Shown: positions 23,143 to 32,141, counted from the stretch's first letter. The stretch: 64,000 nt of DNA from Antiquaquibacter oligotrophicus (GCF_020535405.1 NZ_CP085036.1:2480001-2544000), one strand, 5' to 3'. Notes: a model not told the origin generated them from the letters alone. Numbers and translations are program-made.

Positions 23143-23781
23143 GTGACTATCGAAACCCGAGCTACAGCTCTGCGCGCGCATCGCAAGAGTGTTGGTGGAG
23201 ACCTTTCGGGTCGCCACATCCGCTCCTCGTGGTCGCTTCCGTTGTTCGCCGCCGCGGCCGTCACGTCGCTTGTTGTGATCAACGCCGTCTCGCCCGACGC
23301 CGATGCCGTCGCTGCGGAGGTGCGCGCTCCGGCAGCTCCCGTTCCGGTGCAGGAACTCGTGGTTGCCGGCACCTACTCGCACACGGCCGAGCGTGACACC
23401 TTCACCGCCACCGAGGTTCCGCCGCCTCCGCCTCCCGCTCCGGCAGCCCCCGTCGCGCCCGCGGCAGGAGTCCCGGATCCCGGTACCGCACAGGCCATCG
23501 CGTTCTCGATGCTCCAAGGCATGGGATGGGGCCAGGATCAGTTCGATTGCCTGGTCGCACTCTGGAACAAGGAATCCGGCTGGAACGTCTACGCGCACAA
23601 CGCGTCAAGTGGTGCCTACGGCATCCCGCAGGCGCTTCCCGGTGACAAGATGGCCTCTGCCGGAGCCGATTGGGCCGATAACCCCGCAACGCAGATCTCC
23701 TGGGGTCTGTCGTACATTTCGGGCCGCTACTCGACCCCGTGCGGCGCGTGGGAGCACTCGCAGTCCGTCGGCTGGTACTAG
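23143..23781 (+). CDS. Secreted/membrane-anchored transglycosylase-like protein
   Basis: 212 residues. After a basic N-terminus comes one hydrophobic segment (SLPLFAAAAVTSLVVINAV, about residues 31-49) that serves as signal or anchor, then a Pro/Ala-rich linker (EVPPPPPPAPAAPVAPAAGV) and a C-terminal lysozyme-like domain with DQFDCLVALWNKESGWNV, ASSGAYGIPQALPGDKM and PATQISWGLSYISGRYSTPC. The Glu of WNKESGWN matches the catalytic Glu of SLT/Rpf-like muralytic domains, and SSGAYGIPQ matches the SSAxGxxQ motif. Probably cleaves peptidoglycan glycan strands at the cell surface. GTG start; TAAAAT at 23128-23133 is the probable -10. Confidence 0.85.
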   Translation: MTIETRATALRAHRKSVGGDLSGRHIRSSWSLPLFAAAAVTSLVVINAVSPDADAVAAEVRAPAAPVPVQELVVAGTYSHTAERDTFTATEVPPPPPPAPAAPVAPAAGVPDPGTAQAIAFSMLQGMGWGQDQFDCLVALWNKESGWNVYAHNASSGAYGIPQALPGDKMASAGADWADNPATQISWGLSYISGRYSTPCGAWEHSQSVGWY

Positions 23782-23830
23782 TCACCCCTTTTCCTCGCTG
23801 AGTCTTCCGGGGGCCGTTCGCGTGCGTCGC

Positions 23831-23836
23831 TAGGCT
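23831..23836 (+). promoter_or_regulatory. -10 box of the antiporter gene, leaderless
   Basis: TAGGCT followed by exactly 6 nt (23837-23842) and ATG 23843. Confidence 0.6.
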
Positions 23837-23842
23837 TTCGCC

Positions 23843-25573
23843 ATGGATCTGCTCGACGTCGCCCTGTACTTCGTCATCGGCATAGCGGTCATCGTCGGCG
23901 CGGGTATCTTCAGCAAGAAGCTCGGCATTGCGACCCCGCTCTTCCTCATCGTGATCGGGGGATTGCTGAGCTTTGTGCCCGGGGCGCCGGTTCGGGTGCC
24001 GGGCGAGTTGATCCTGCTTGTCCTGCTGCCCCCAATTCTCTACGCGTCCGCGATCAGCGTTCCGGTCGTGGATCTCCGACGCAACCTGCCGTCGATCGGT
24101 GTGCTCAGTGTGCTCCTCGTCATCGCGACGGCCTTCATCACGGGTGTGGTGCTCTGGGCGTTGCTCCCCGGAATCTCACTCGCGGCCGCGGTTGCCGTCG
24201 GTGCGGTCGTGAGTCCCACGGATGCCGTGGCCGCGACTGCCGTCGCGAAGCGCTTCGGACTACCACCGCGCCTCGTCACGATCCTCGAGGGCGAAAGTCT
24301 CGTCAACGACGCCACGGCTCTCGTGCTTCTGCGCTCTGCACTCGCGGCGACAGCAGCCACCGTCTCGTTCTGGGATGGCGTCGGCGACTTCCTGTTCGCG
24401 GCCAGCGCCGCGATCGCGATCGGGTTGGTTGTCGGTTTTGTGACGGTTCAACTGCGGTCGCGCATCCGCGATCCCCTCGTCGACACGGCGATCTCGTTCG
24501 CGGTGCCGTTTGTTGCCTTCCTGCCCGCGGAGGAGATCGGCGCGAGCGGTGTTATCGCGGTGGTGACCGCCGGCCTCTACTCCGGCTATCACGCGTCAGG
24601 GCGATTCACCCCCCAAGCACGTGCGACGGAGCGCACCAACTGGCGTTCGATCCAGTTCTTGCTGGAGAACGGCGTGTTCCTCCTCATGGGCTTGGAGGTC
24701 ACCCAGATCGTCGGCACCGTTCGATCGGATGACCTGAGTGTGCCGATCGCGATCGCTCTCGGGTTCCTCATCGCCGTCGTGCTCGTCGCCACTCGGTACC
24801 TGTTCATCGGTCCCCTCATCCTCGTTCTGCGCTGGAGGGAACGCCGAGCGATGCGGCGGCACGAACGACATCTCGCGTACGTCGATGCTCTGCCCGACCC
24901 GAGTACGTTGCCGCCTCGGGCCGCGAAGCGCTACGACATGGTTCAGCGTTCGCTCGAACGACGGGGGAATGACCTCAAGGAGCTGAGCGCCGAGGGCCTC
25001 GGCTGGCGCGGTGGTGTCATCCTCGGGTGGGCGGGCATGCGCGGGGTTGTGACCCTCGCCGCAGCCCAGTCGCTGCCGGACACGATCCTCCACCGGGATC
25101 AACTCGTACTTGTCGCCTTCACCGTCGCCGTGGTCACACTTCTCGTGCAGGGCGGCACACTGCCGTGGCTCATCAGGCTCACGGGCATCCAGGGCTCTGA
25201 TGCCGCCGCGGACCGGCGGGAACTCGCGTCGTTGCTGGAGGAGCTCGGCGATGCCGGGCTCCAGGTGCTGTCGGATCCGCCGGCGGACGGTGAACCCGTG
25301 GATCCCGTCATCCTCGAACAGGTGCGGCGTGACACCGTCACCGGATCGCAGATCATGCGCGAACGTGTCGATGCGGACGGGGATGCTGCCGCTCTCGCCG
25401 CGGCTCCGCACGCGCGCTATCGGGCCTTGCGCTACGAGGTACTGCAAGCCGAACGGCAGGCGCTCCTCATGGCAAGATCGGCTGGACGTTACCCGTCGCG
25501 CATCATCGCCCGCGCACAGACGATGCTCGACATCGAGGAGACGCGGTTGGCACAGTTCGACGAGAACACGTAA
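23843..25573 (+). CDS. CPA1-family Na+/H+ antiporter (NhaP-like)
   Basis: 576 residues: a membrane domain of about 12 helices up to residue 430 followed by a cytoplasmic C-terminal region of about 140 residues. CPA1 hallmarks are AVVSPTDAVAATAVAKRFG near residues 117-135 and ILEGESLVNDATALVLLRS near 147-165, with the ion-binding Asn-Asp pair, and GWAGMRGVVTLAAAQSLPD near 395. Exchanges Na+ (or K+) for protons across the cytoplasmic membrane for pH and salt homeostasis. Single-gene unit with a leaderless promoter. Confidence 0.92.
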   Translation: MDLLDVALYFVIGIAVIVGAGIFSKKLGIATPLFLIVIGGLLSFVPGAPVRVPGELILLVLLPPILYASAISVPVVDLRRNLPSIGVLSVLLVIATAFITGVVLWALLPGISLAAAVAVGAVVSPTDAVAATAVAKRFGLPPRLVTILEGESLVNDATALVLLRSALAATAATVSFWDGVGDFLFAASAAIAIGLVVGFVTVQLRSRIRDPLVDTAISFAVPFVAFLPAEEIGASGVIAVVTAGLYSGYHASGRFTPQARATERTNWRSIQFLLENGVFLLMGLEVTQIVGTVRSDDLSVPIAIALGFLIAVVLVATRYLFIGPLILVLRWRERRAMRRHERHLAYVDALPDPSTLPPRAAKRYDMVQRSLERRGNDLKELSAEGLGWRGGVILGWAGMRGVVTLAAAQSLPDTILHRDQLVLVAFTVAVVTLLVQGGTLPWLIRLTGIQGSDAAADRRELASLLEELGDAGLQVLSDPPADGEPVDPVILEQVRRDTVTGSQIMRERVDADGDAAALAAAPHARYRALRYEVLQAERQALLMARSAGRYPSRIIARAQTMLDIEETRLAQFDENT

Positions 25574-25599
25574 AGCCGCGGTCGCACTCGGTGCGCGCT

Positions 25600-25605
25600 T
25601 AGGCT
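25600..25605 (+). promoter_or_regulatory. -10 box of the gene at 25612, leaderless
   Basis: TAGGCT followed by 6 nt (25606-25611) and ATG 25612. Confidence 0.6.
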
Positions 25606-25611
25606 GGGATC

Positions 25612-25911
25612 ATGCCGCGCTCGAATCGCCCCCGCGGTCGGCGCGTACCCGATGAGGTGCCGGAGTTGGACCTCTCGCGTGCGCTCGCCGGGGTTCGGCG
25701 CACGGAAACCAAACGAGACGGCGTGTGGAATGTTCAACCGATCACTGCCGCTGCCGCCGTGAAGGACTACGTGTGCCCCGGATGCTCGCTCACTATCGCA
25801 CCCGGTGTCGCACACCTCGTGACATGGAGAGCGGACGGGTTGATGGGGGAGGCCGACGATCTCGCGGCCCGTCGTCATTGGCACTCGCACTGCTGGAAGA
25901 TCAGGAGCTGA
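25612..25911 (+). CDS. Small Cys/His-rich hypothetical protein
   Basis: 99 residues. The C-terminal half has YVCPGCSLTIAPGVAHLV and later RRHWHSHCWKIRS, giving a Cys-x2-Cys ... His ... His-x2-Cys set that looks like a small zinc site. Similar actinobacterial proteins are often labelled 'ATP/GTP-binding protein', but there is no Walker motif here, so I do not use that name. Basic N-terminus (MPRSNRPRGRRVPDE). Leaderless promoter; only 4 bp separate it from the following hydrolase gene, so the two are one operon. Confidence 0.75.
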   Translation: MPRSNRPRGRRVPDEVPELDLSRALAGVRRTETKRDGVWNVQPITAAAAVKDYVCPGCSLTIAPGVAHLVTWRADGLMGEADDLAARRHWHSHCWKIRS

Positions 25912-25915
25912 CCGC

Positions 25916-26641
25916 ATGACTATCGAAATCCGGGGCGGTACCGTGCTGCCCGCGCGCCGCGAGAACATCGAGCTCCACACCGAGGACGGGTTGACCCTCG
26001 TCGGCGAGCTTGCACTCCCCGCCGCCGCGGAACCGGTTGCGACGATCGTTGCGCTACATCCGCTTCCCACTGCTGGCGGGTTCATGGACTCGCACATCAT
26101 CCGCAAGGCGGCGGCACGGCTTCCTGCCTTGGCGGATGTCGCTGTGCTGCGCTTCAACTTCCGTGGCGTGACCTCGCCGCGAGGCACGTCGGAGGGGGCG
26201 TTCGGGCACGGAGTAGACGAGCGACTCGATCTCGCTGCCGCCATGGATTTTGTGGCTGAGCGCGGCCTCCCCAATCCGTGGCTCGTTGGTTGGTCGTTCG
26301 GCACGGAGGTCACTCTCAAGTACGGTCTCGAGCATCCGATTGTTGGAGCGATTCTCCTGTCGCCCCCGCTGCATCGCACCAGCGCGGAGGAAGTCGCCGC
26401 GTGGGCCGGCAGCGGCAAGCGTCTCGTCGCCCTCATCCCGGAACTCGACGACTATCTTCGCCCGGACGAGGCCGCCCAGCGTTTTTCGTCGGTGCCGGAG
26501 TTGGAGTTCGTGGCCGTTGAGGGCGGCAAGCACCTGTGGGTCGGGGAGGAGCAGACCTACCGCGTGCTCACCGAGATTGTGGCGCGACTGAACCCTGGTG
26601 TTCTGCCTCTCCCACGAGAGTGGGACGGCGACCTCGTCTAG
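25916..26641 (+). CDS. Alpha/beta hydrolase (dienelactone hydrolase-like)
   Basis: 241 residues. The nucleophile elbow GWSFGTEV puts Ser near residue 124, preceded by the strand with LHPLPTAGGFMDSHI and VLRFNFRGVTSPRG typical of this small-hydrolase group; the His is in VEGGKHLWVGEE near 203, and the acid is probably in LIPELDDYLRPDE near 181. No substrate can be assigned. ATG is 4 bp after the preceding small gene. The stop overlaps by 4 bp with the convergent permease gene. Confidence 0.82.
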   Translation: MTIEIRGGTVLPARRENIELHTEDGLTLVGELALPAAAEPVATIVALHPLPTAGGFMDSHIIRKAAARLPALADVAVLRFNFRGVTSPRGTSEGAFGHGVDERLDLAAAMDFVAERGLPNPWLVGWSFGTEVTLKYGLEHPIVGAILLSPPLHRTSAEEVAAWAGSGKRLVALIPELDDYLRPDEAAQRFSSVPELEFVAVEGGKHLWVGEEQTYRVLTEIVARLNPGVLPLPREWDGDLV

Positions 26642-27699
26642 AGCTCTTCCTGCCGTGGCACAACGACCTGGTCGATGACGAGCATGATGCCCGCCGCCAC
26701 GGGAATGGCGATGAGTGCGCCGAGGATGCCGAGCAGCGTGCCGCCCGCGAGTGCTGCGATCACAACAACGGCACCGGGGATCTTCACCGCCTGGGACATG
26801 ATGCGTGGGCTCAGGAAGTACGCCTCGAGCTGCATGTACACGAGGTAGTAGATGCCGACCACAAACACCGAGGGCGCTCCGTCGAACAGGAGCACGAGAA
26901 GGGTGATCACGGCGGCGCCCGAGACGGTACCGACCAGCGGTATGAGCGAGGCGAGGAAGGCGATGAAGGCGAGAAGCGCCGAGTAGGTAACCGGGATGTT
27001 GAAGGCCGGGAAGATGAACGTCAGGAAGATGAACGACAGCACACCGTTGGACAGTGCGAGGAGGAACTGCCCGCTGACGAATCGACCAACGGCCGTGCTC
27101 GTCTGCTCGGCGAGGTCGATGAACTTCGGGCGCTTGGAGGCCGGTACGAGACGGTAGATGCCGCGTTTGAGACTCCCGAGCGACGACACGAAGTACAGGG
27201 TGAGGATGAGCACGATGATCGCACCCGTGATTCCCGTCGCGATACCGATACCGACGGTCAAGACTCCGCCGCCGATCTGGGTCGGATCGAGGTCGTTCAG
27301 CCACTGCTGGACACCTTGCAACGCGTCGTCAACGTTGAGCCAGGGCAACGCGTCCTGAATCGCCTTGCGCGCTGTCCCGTCGAAGAACGAGTTCACGAAG
27401 CCCGGGACCGTGCGGATCGCGCGATCCACCTGATCGCTGATCACCGGGATGATCGCGAGGATGAGCCCAGCGAAGACGGCAAGCACACCGACAAGCACGG
27501 TCAGGATGGCCAGGGGGCGCGGGAACTTGTGGCGCTGCAGCCAGCTGACCACGGGGTCGAGTCCGAGGGCCAGGAACAGCGCCGCTCCGACGTACGTGAG
27601 AATCGTCGCGAGCGACACGAGCGTGCCGCCGATAGCGATGGCGACGAGTACGCCGAGGCCGCCCAACAGACCCAAGCGGAACGCGTTGTGAATCTTCAT
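26638..27699 (-). CDS. AI-2E family permease (TqsA/PerM-like)
   Basis: 353 residues with a conserved hydrophobic pattern of about 7-8 helices: two helices near the N-terminus, a long amphipathic central part, then LTLYFVSSLGSLKRGIYRLV, SGQFLLALSNGVLSFIFLTF, a conserved block with FLASLIPLVGTVSGAAVITL and PRIMSQAVKIPGAVVVIAAL. These match the PF01594 family. Members have been linked to autoinducer-2 export or Na+/H+ transport, and the true role is unclear. The ATG is 6 nt after TAGGGT on the minus strand (leaderless). Lies 9 bp downstream of the coiled-coil gene. Confidence 0.9.
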   Translation of the reverse strand: MKIHNAFRLGLLGGLGVLVAIAIGGTLVSLATILTYVGAALFLALGLDPVVSWLQRHKFPRPLAILTVLVGVLAVFAGLILAIIPVISDQVDRAIRTVPGFVNSFFDGTARKAIQDALPWLNVDDALQGVQQWLNDLDPTQIGGGVLTVGIGIATGITGAIIVLILTLYFVSSLGSLKRGIYRLVPASKRPKFIDLAEQTSTAVGRFVSGQFLLALSNGVLSFIFLTFIFPAFNIPVTYSALLAFIAFLASLIPLVGTVSGAAVITLLVLLFDGAPSVFVVGIYYLVYMQLEAYFLSPRIMSQAVKIPGAVVVIAALAGGTLLGILGALIAIPVAAGIMLVIDQVVVPRQEEL

Positions 27700-27705
27700 G
27701 ACCGA

Positions 27706-27711
27706 ACCCTA
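27706..27711 (-). promoter_or_regulatory. -10 box of the AI-2E permease gene, leaderless
   Basis: TAGGGT on the minus strand followed by 6 nt (27705-27700) and ATG 27699. The box overlaps the end of the upstream coding region, so the permease has its own promoter. Confidence 0.55.
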
Positions 27712-29913
27712 CTGGTCAGCAGACATGAACTCCGCTTGCTGCAGTACACCCTTGAGATTCTCGAGGTAACCGGCTACTGTCTCCCGTTCGGCACGTATCT
27801 TCGCGAGGCGTTCCTCGGCGTCCGCGGTGAGCGTGGCACTGCGGCGTTCCGCCTCCTCGAGGATGGTCTTCGCGCGTGCCTCGGCGTGCGCGACAAGCTC
27901 GGCTGCCTTCGTCTCAGACTCAGCGAGGCGTTTGCGCGCGGCATCCGACGACTCGGTTGTGAGGCGCTCTGCCTCGTCGCGCGCCACACGTGCCTGCTCT
28001 GTGGCTTCGGCGAGCTGCGCCTGTGCTTCCGCGAGGTAGGCGCCGAGCTGCTCGGATGCTTCCGTCTGAGCCTTGAGTGCCGCCTGCTCTGCCTCGTCCC
28101 TGCGCGTGGTGATCTCGAGTTCTAGGGCCGTGCGCGCCTCCTCCGCCTCGTGGGCGAGGGTCGTGCGTGTCTCGTCTCGCAGGTGCTGGAGTTCGGCGTT
28201 GGTGGTCTCCGTCTCGCTCGCGAGCTCCGCGCGACGGCGTGCGATGTCCCGTTCGAGGTCCGCCGTTTGCTTCTCGATGTCGTGCGCGAGTGCAGCACGC
28301 GCTTGCGTGATCTCGGCTTCGAGCGCCGTGCGCTTCTCGGCGATGTCTGCCGTGAGTTCGCCCCGGAGCTGGGCCATTTCGGCGTTGAGCGCGACCTGCG
28401 CCTCCGCTGCCTGGCGCTCCAGATCGTTGCGAGCGTCCGCTGTTTCCTTCTCGAGGGCGATGCGAGCATCGGCGGTGTCCTTCTCGAGCGCCGAGCGAGC
28501 GTCGGCCGTCTCGCGTTCGAGTGCGGCGCGAGTTGTCGCAGCCTCGCGTTCCAGGGCGGTGCGTGAGGCGACCGTCTCTTGCTCGAGCTCTGCACGTGCG
28601 GCGCTGATCTCACTCTCGAGGGCGGTACGGCGCGTGTCGACCTCGTTCTCCAACGCCGTGCGCTTGGACTCCACTTCGTTGTCGATCTCGGTGCGCTTGG
28701 ACTCAACCTCATTGTCAATCTCGGTGCGCTTGGATTCGACCTCGTTGTCGATGGTGATGCGCTTGGACTGGACCTCGTTGTCGATCTCGGTGCGCTGAGC
28801 GCCCACCTCGGCGGCCAAAGCCGACCGTGTGGATTCGACTTCGGCCGCGAGAGCCTCCCGCGTCGACGACACCTCTGCCTCGAGCGACGTGCGAACCTGT
28901 GTGGTCTCCGCCTCCAGGGCCGCCCGGGTCGCTTCGGCCTCGGCTTCGAGCGCGGCCGTCGAGGCAGCGGTATCCGCGGCCAGCTTCGCCTGCGCCGCCT
29001 CCGTCTCGGCGCGGAGTCTTTCCTCCGCGGCCACGGTGTCGTTCTCGAGCTTCTCGCGCGCCGCCGTGATCTCGTTGTCGAGCTCGGCACGCCTCGTTGT
29101 GATCTCGGCCTCGAGGGCAGCCTTACCCGACTCGATGTCGCGAGCCAGGTCTGTGCGGCCCTGCTCGAGGTCGCGCTCGAGATCGGCACGTTTGGTCGTG
29201 AGCTCCTCGTCGAGCTTCTTGCGCCCCAATTCGGAGTCGCGCTTGAGCGCCGACGCCATCTCGCGTGCGGCCCGCTCCTCGCGTGCGGCGCTCTCGCGGA
29301 GCTCCGCGGCTTCGCGCTCGGCGTCCGAACGCAGAGCTGCCACCTCACGGGCCGCGGTGGCCCGCACTTCGGCCACCTCGGTCGTCGCGGCGCTCCGAAT
29401 CGCGGCCGCCTCGCGCTGAGCATCCCGTGTCAGCGTCTCCGACTCGCTGCGGGCGCGTGTGAGGTGCGCCTCAGCCTCGAGCGTGGCGTCGGCGACAAGC
29501 GTCGAGGCACGATCGGATGCCTCGGCAACAAGCCGCTCGGCCTCCGCCGCGGCATCCGCGCGCTGCTTCGCCACATCTGCAGCAACGGTGCTGCGCATTT
29601 TTTCGGCATCAATGTCGGCCTGTGCGATGAGTCGGGTCGACTGCTCCTCTGCGACACGGAGCGTGCTCTCGAGCTTGGTGCCGAGACCGCTATAGGTCGG
29701 GCTGCCCGTCTCGTCGAGCTCGGCCTGGAGGTCTTCGTTCACCGCGAGGAGGCGCTTGACCTCTTTCGCGGATTCGGTGCGATCGGCGACAGCCTTCGAC
29801 AGCTCGGCCTCCGCCTTGGAGAGGTCGGCACGCAACGACCGGATCGCGGCCTCCACCTCGTCTTTGCGGTAGCCCCGCATCTCGGTCCCGAAATCGGTGT
29901 CGCCGGCAGCCAT
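27709..29913 (-). CDS. 734-aa DivIVA-like hendecad coiled-coil protein (Scy/FilP-type)
   Basis: The N-terminus carries one DivIVA-type motif (MRGYRKDEVEAAIRSLRADL), then almost the whole protein is a coiled coil made of consecutive 11-residue units of the form ALE-x-E-x4-R-x, for example EIDNEVESKRT, ALENEVDTRRT, ALEREAATTRA, ALEKDTADARI, DLERDIARRRA. The C-terminal 100 residues return to normal heptads. Hendecad cytoskeletal coiled coils of this kind are known in the Streptomyces polarity proteins Scy and FilP, which bind DivIVA at cell tips. A similar scaffold role at the pole or septum is inferred. SD AAGGAG precedes the ATG and TAGACT (complement of 29950-29955) is the probable -10. Two large plus-strand frames here are shadows. 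Confidence 0.82.
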   Translation of the reverse strand: MAAGDTDFGTEMRGYRKDEVEAAIRSLRADLSKAEAELSKAVADRTESAKEVKRLLAVNEDLQAELDETGSPTYSGLGTKLESTLRVAEEQSTRLIAQADIDAEKMRSTVAADVAKQRADAAAEAERLVAEASDRASTLVADATLEAEAHLTRARSESETLTRDAQREAAAIRSAATTEVAEVRATAAREVAALRSDAEREAAELRESAAREERAAREMASALKRDSELGRKKLDEELTTKRADLERDLEQGRTDLARDIESGKAALEAEITTRRAELDNEITAAREKLENDTVAAEERLRAETEAAQAKLAADTAASTAALEAEAEATRAALEAETTQVRTSLEAEVSSTREALAAEVESTRSALAAEVGAQRTEIDNEVQSKRITIDNEVESKRTEIDNEVESKRTEIDNEVESKRTALENEVDTRRTALESEISAARAELEQETVASRTALEREAATTRAALERETADARSALEKDTADARIALEKETADARNDLERQAAEAQVALNAEMAQLRGELTADIAEKRTALEAEITQARAALAHDIEKQTADLERDIARRRAELASETETTNAELQHLRDETRTTLAHEAEEARTALELEITTRRDEAEQAALKAQTEASEQLGAYLAEAQAQLAEATEQARVARDEAERLTTESSDAARKRLAESETKAAELVAHAEARAKTILEEAERRSATLTADAEERLAKIRAERETVAGYLENLKGVLQQAEFMSADQ
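28636..28800 (-). repeat. Five in-frame 33-bp tandem repeats inside the coiled-coil gene
   Basis: Units start at 28636, 28669, 28702, 28735 and 28768, 33 bp each, with the shared core GTGCGCTTGGA (plus strand). They encode successive 11-residue hendecads of the type IDNEVESKRTE. High nucleotide identity between the middle three suggests recent unit duplication. Confidence 0.85.
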
Positions 29914-30218
29914 GACTTCTCCTTGTACGGACGAGGTGGGAATGCAGAAAGTCTAGGGTGTGCCCCTGTGCACTCGCGCCGCGGCGAGAGGCGGTGCCGG
30001 GCCGGGAACACAGCGTGCGCGCAGCCTTTCCCAGAACCTTCCCAGTGCCACTGTTAGGCCTCGGCAGGGCTGGTCCGCTATTCTTGAACGTCTTTGTCGC
30101 TGCATCGCCGAGGCCACAGGGGAGATCCTCCTCCTCGTCTCGTGAAAGCGGCCGCGTCTGCCACGGTGGGTTCCCGACCCCCGGGTTCGCGAGCCGGGCA
30201 GCACGAAAGGAGTAGTCC
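29914..30218. promoter_or_regulatory. Divergent promoter region, 305 bp without a gene
   Basis: The left part carries the minus-strand promoter of the coiled-coil gene (TAGACT at 29955-29950, ribosome-binding AAGGAG at 29930-29925). The right part has TATTCT at 30079-30084 as a likely -10 for the gene at 30219, leaving a leader of about 130 nt that ends in AAAGGAG. No open frame with credible composition was found, and no known riboswitch. Confidence 0.4.
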
Positions 30219-32141
30219 GTGCGATTTGTCTTCGCCATCCTCGCCTTCATCGTCTCCGCGCTTCTGATCGGGCTGGGAATCGCCCAGCGCACCGTGTTCG
30301 CGTCGCCAGATCACGTGACCCTGACCGCGGCGTCGGAACAGGCACCGGTCACCGTCATCGACGGCCAGGCACTGACCGCATTCGCGGGCAGCCAGACGCT
30401 GAACATCTCGGGGTCCGATCAGGTCGTCGCCGCGTACGGGCGCACGACCGATGTCCTGGCCTGGGTCGGCGAGGCGCGGCACACCATCGTGACGTTCGAC
30501 GAGGAGTCCGGCGAACTCGTTGCCGACCTCGTGAACGGGAGCGAGACGGAGGTCCCGAACCCCGAAGGCTCCGACCTGTGGTTCGAGGACTACGAAGAAG
30601 AAGGATCCCTCGCGCTCACGGTGACCGTGCCGGAGGACATTTCGTTTGTCATCGCCTCCGATGGAGTCGAGCCCGCACCGTCCGACATCAGCATCACGTG
30701 GCCGGTTGACACGTCAACGCCGCTCGTAGGTCCCATGATCCTCGGCGGCGCGGCATTTGCACTGCTCGGAATCGCGCTCCTCATCTGGGCCACCCTGCAC
30801 ATGCGCTCGGCGCACGGACCCAAACGAAGCACGCCGGCGGTGCCCGGCGCCAAGAAGCGCCGCTTCGGTCGACGTCCCACGTTCCCCGCCGCCGATCAGG
30901 CGAGCATTCCGACCTGGCGCAACCCGGACGCCGCATCGGCGGACTCGGAACCGACGGCACCGGAGTCACCGGAGGTCGACGCGACCGAACCCCAGACCGA
31001 ACGCCCCGAGAAGACTGAGACGTCCGAAAGCACATCCGTTAGCCAGCCCGCCGAGCAGGACGGCGATCAGCCGCGAACCGAACGCACCTTTATGGTGGCG
31101 AAGAGGCGTGGCATCCTTGCTGTCCCGTTGCTCGTTACTGCTCTCGCCCTCACCGGATGCTCGGCCGACGTCTGGCCGGACGGCGCTGCCGACGCGACCC
31201 CCACGCCCACCGCGACCCTGCCGGAGGGCGCCGAGCTCACGCCTCCGGCGACCACCGTGCGCCAGGTCGAGCGCATCGTCGCCCAGGTGAGCGCACTGGC
31301 CGCTGAGGCGGACGAGACCCGCGATGCAACAATCCTGGAGCCGAGGTTCGAGGGCCCTGCGCTCGAGCTGCGCACCGCGAACTATGCGATTCGCAACGCC
31401 GACGCGAACATTGCACCCCTCACCGCCATCCCCGACGGCCCTGTCAAGGTGACCCTGCCGCAGCAGACCGACACGTGGCCGCGCACCGTGTTCGCCGTCA
31501 TTCAGGACGACCAGGATGCGACCATCCCCCCGATCGCGCTCTACCTCGTTCAGGAGGACCCGCGGAGTAACTACAAGGTCAACTACGCGATCACTCTCGA
31601 GCCGTCCGCCGTGCTGCCGGACGTGGCACCCGCCAACATCGGCGCTGCCCGGCTGCCCGCGGACAGCGGCCTCCTCGCGATGACCCCGGAGGATGCCGCG
31701 CTCGCCTACGCCGACATCCTCATGAAGGACGTCGAGAGCGAGTCCTACCTCCTGTTCGAGGCGGACGGTGACACCCTGCGCACCAACGTCGGACTCGACG
31801 CGAAAAACCAGATCTCTGCGAGCCTGCCGGCGACCGCTGCCGCGAGCTTCAGCAACGGTCTCGGTGAGGCCGACCCGATTGCCATGGCCACCAACGACGC
31901 CGGTGCGATCGTTGCGGTCACTCTCACCGAGACGACGACCGTGACACCGGTCGAGGCGGGCGCGGCGATCAACCCGTCCGGTCAGGTCAAGGCACTCTCC
32001 GGCATCGCGGTCAGCACGAAGGGTGTCGTCGCGACCTACAGCGACCAGCTGCTCTTCGCGATCCCCCCGGCGGGAAGTGATGCGAAGATCGTTCTGTTGG
32101 GGTATAGCCAGGGACTTGTGAGTGCAACGGAGGTCGGATGA
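30219..32141 (+). CDS. 640-aa membrane protein fused to a lipoprotein-like module
   Basis: Function not recognised. Residues 1-25 are a membrane helix (VFAILAFIVSALLIGLGIA), 26-168 an extracytoplasmic beta-rich domain, about 168-192 a second helix (PLVGPMILGGAAFALLGIAL), 195-290 a charged Pro/Glu/Thr-rich cytoplasmic linker. At residue 292 a complete lipoprotein signal appears in the same frame: MVAKRRGILAVPLLVTALAL then TGCSADVW with a lipobox, and a secreted domain of about 330 residues follows. The ATG at 31092 has no good ribosome-binding site, and no stop separates the parts, so they are translated as one chain. The GTG start has AAAGGAG. Downstream trxA-like gene overlaps by 4 bp. Probably envelope-associated. 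Confidence 0.72.
   Translation: MRFVFAILAFIVSALLIGLGIAQRTVFASPDHVTLTAASEQAPVTVIDGQALTAFAGSQTLNISGSDQVVAAYGRTTDVLAWVGEARHTIVTFDEESGELVADLVNGSETEVPNPEGSDLWFEDYEEEGSLALTVTVPEDISFVIASDGVEPAPSDISITWPVDTSTPLVGPMILGGAAFALLGIALLIWATLHMRSAHGPKRSTPAVPGAKKRRFGRRPTFPAADQASIPTWRNPDAASADSEPTAPESPEVDATEPQTERPEKTETSESTSVSQPAEQDGDQPRTERTFMVAKRRGILAVPLLVTALALTGCSADVWPDGAADATPTPTATLPEGAELTPPATTVRQVERIVAQVSALAAEADETRDATILEPRFEGPALELRTANYAIRNADANIAPLTAIPDGPVKVTLPQQTDTWPRTVFAVIQDDQDATIPPIALYLVQEDPRSNYKVNYAITLEPSAVLPDVAPANIGAARLPADSGLLAMTPEDAALAYADILMKDVESESYLLFEADGDTLRTNVGLDAKNQISASLPATAAASFSNGLGEADPIAMATNDAGAIVAVTLTETTTVTPVEAGAAINPSGQVKALSGIAVSTKGVVATYSDQLLFAIPPAGSDAKIVLLGYSQGLVSATEVG

Noticed and set aside
28636..28800. 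33-bp direct repeats considered as a CRISPR array
   Set aside because: The repeats are contiguous without spacers, in frame, and encode hendecads of a long coiled coil.
26536..30057. Two long plus-strand frames (529 and 492 codons) opposite the permease and coiled-coil genes
   Set aside because: They mirror the repeat structure of the coiled-coil gene on the other strand, have no ribosome-binding sites and no recognisable domains.
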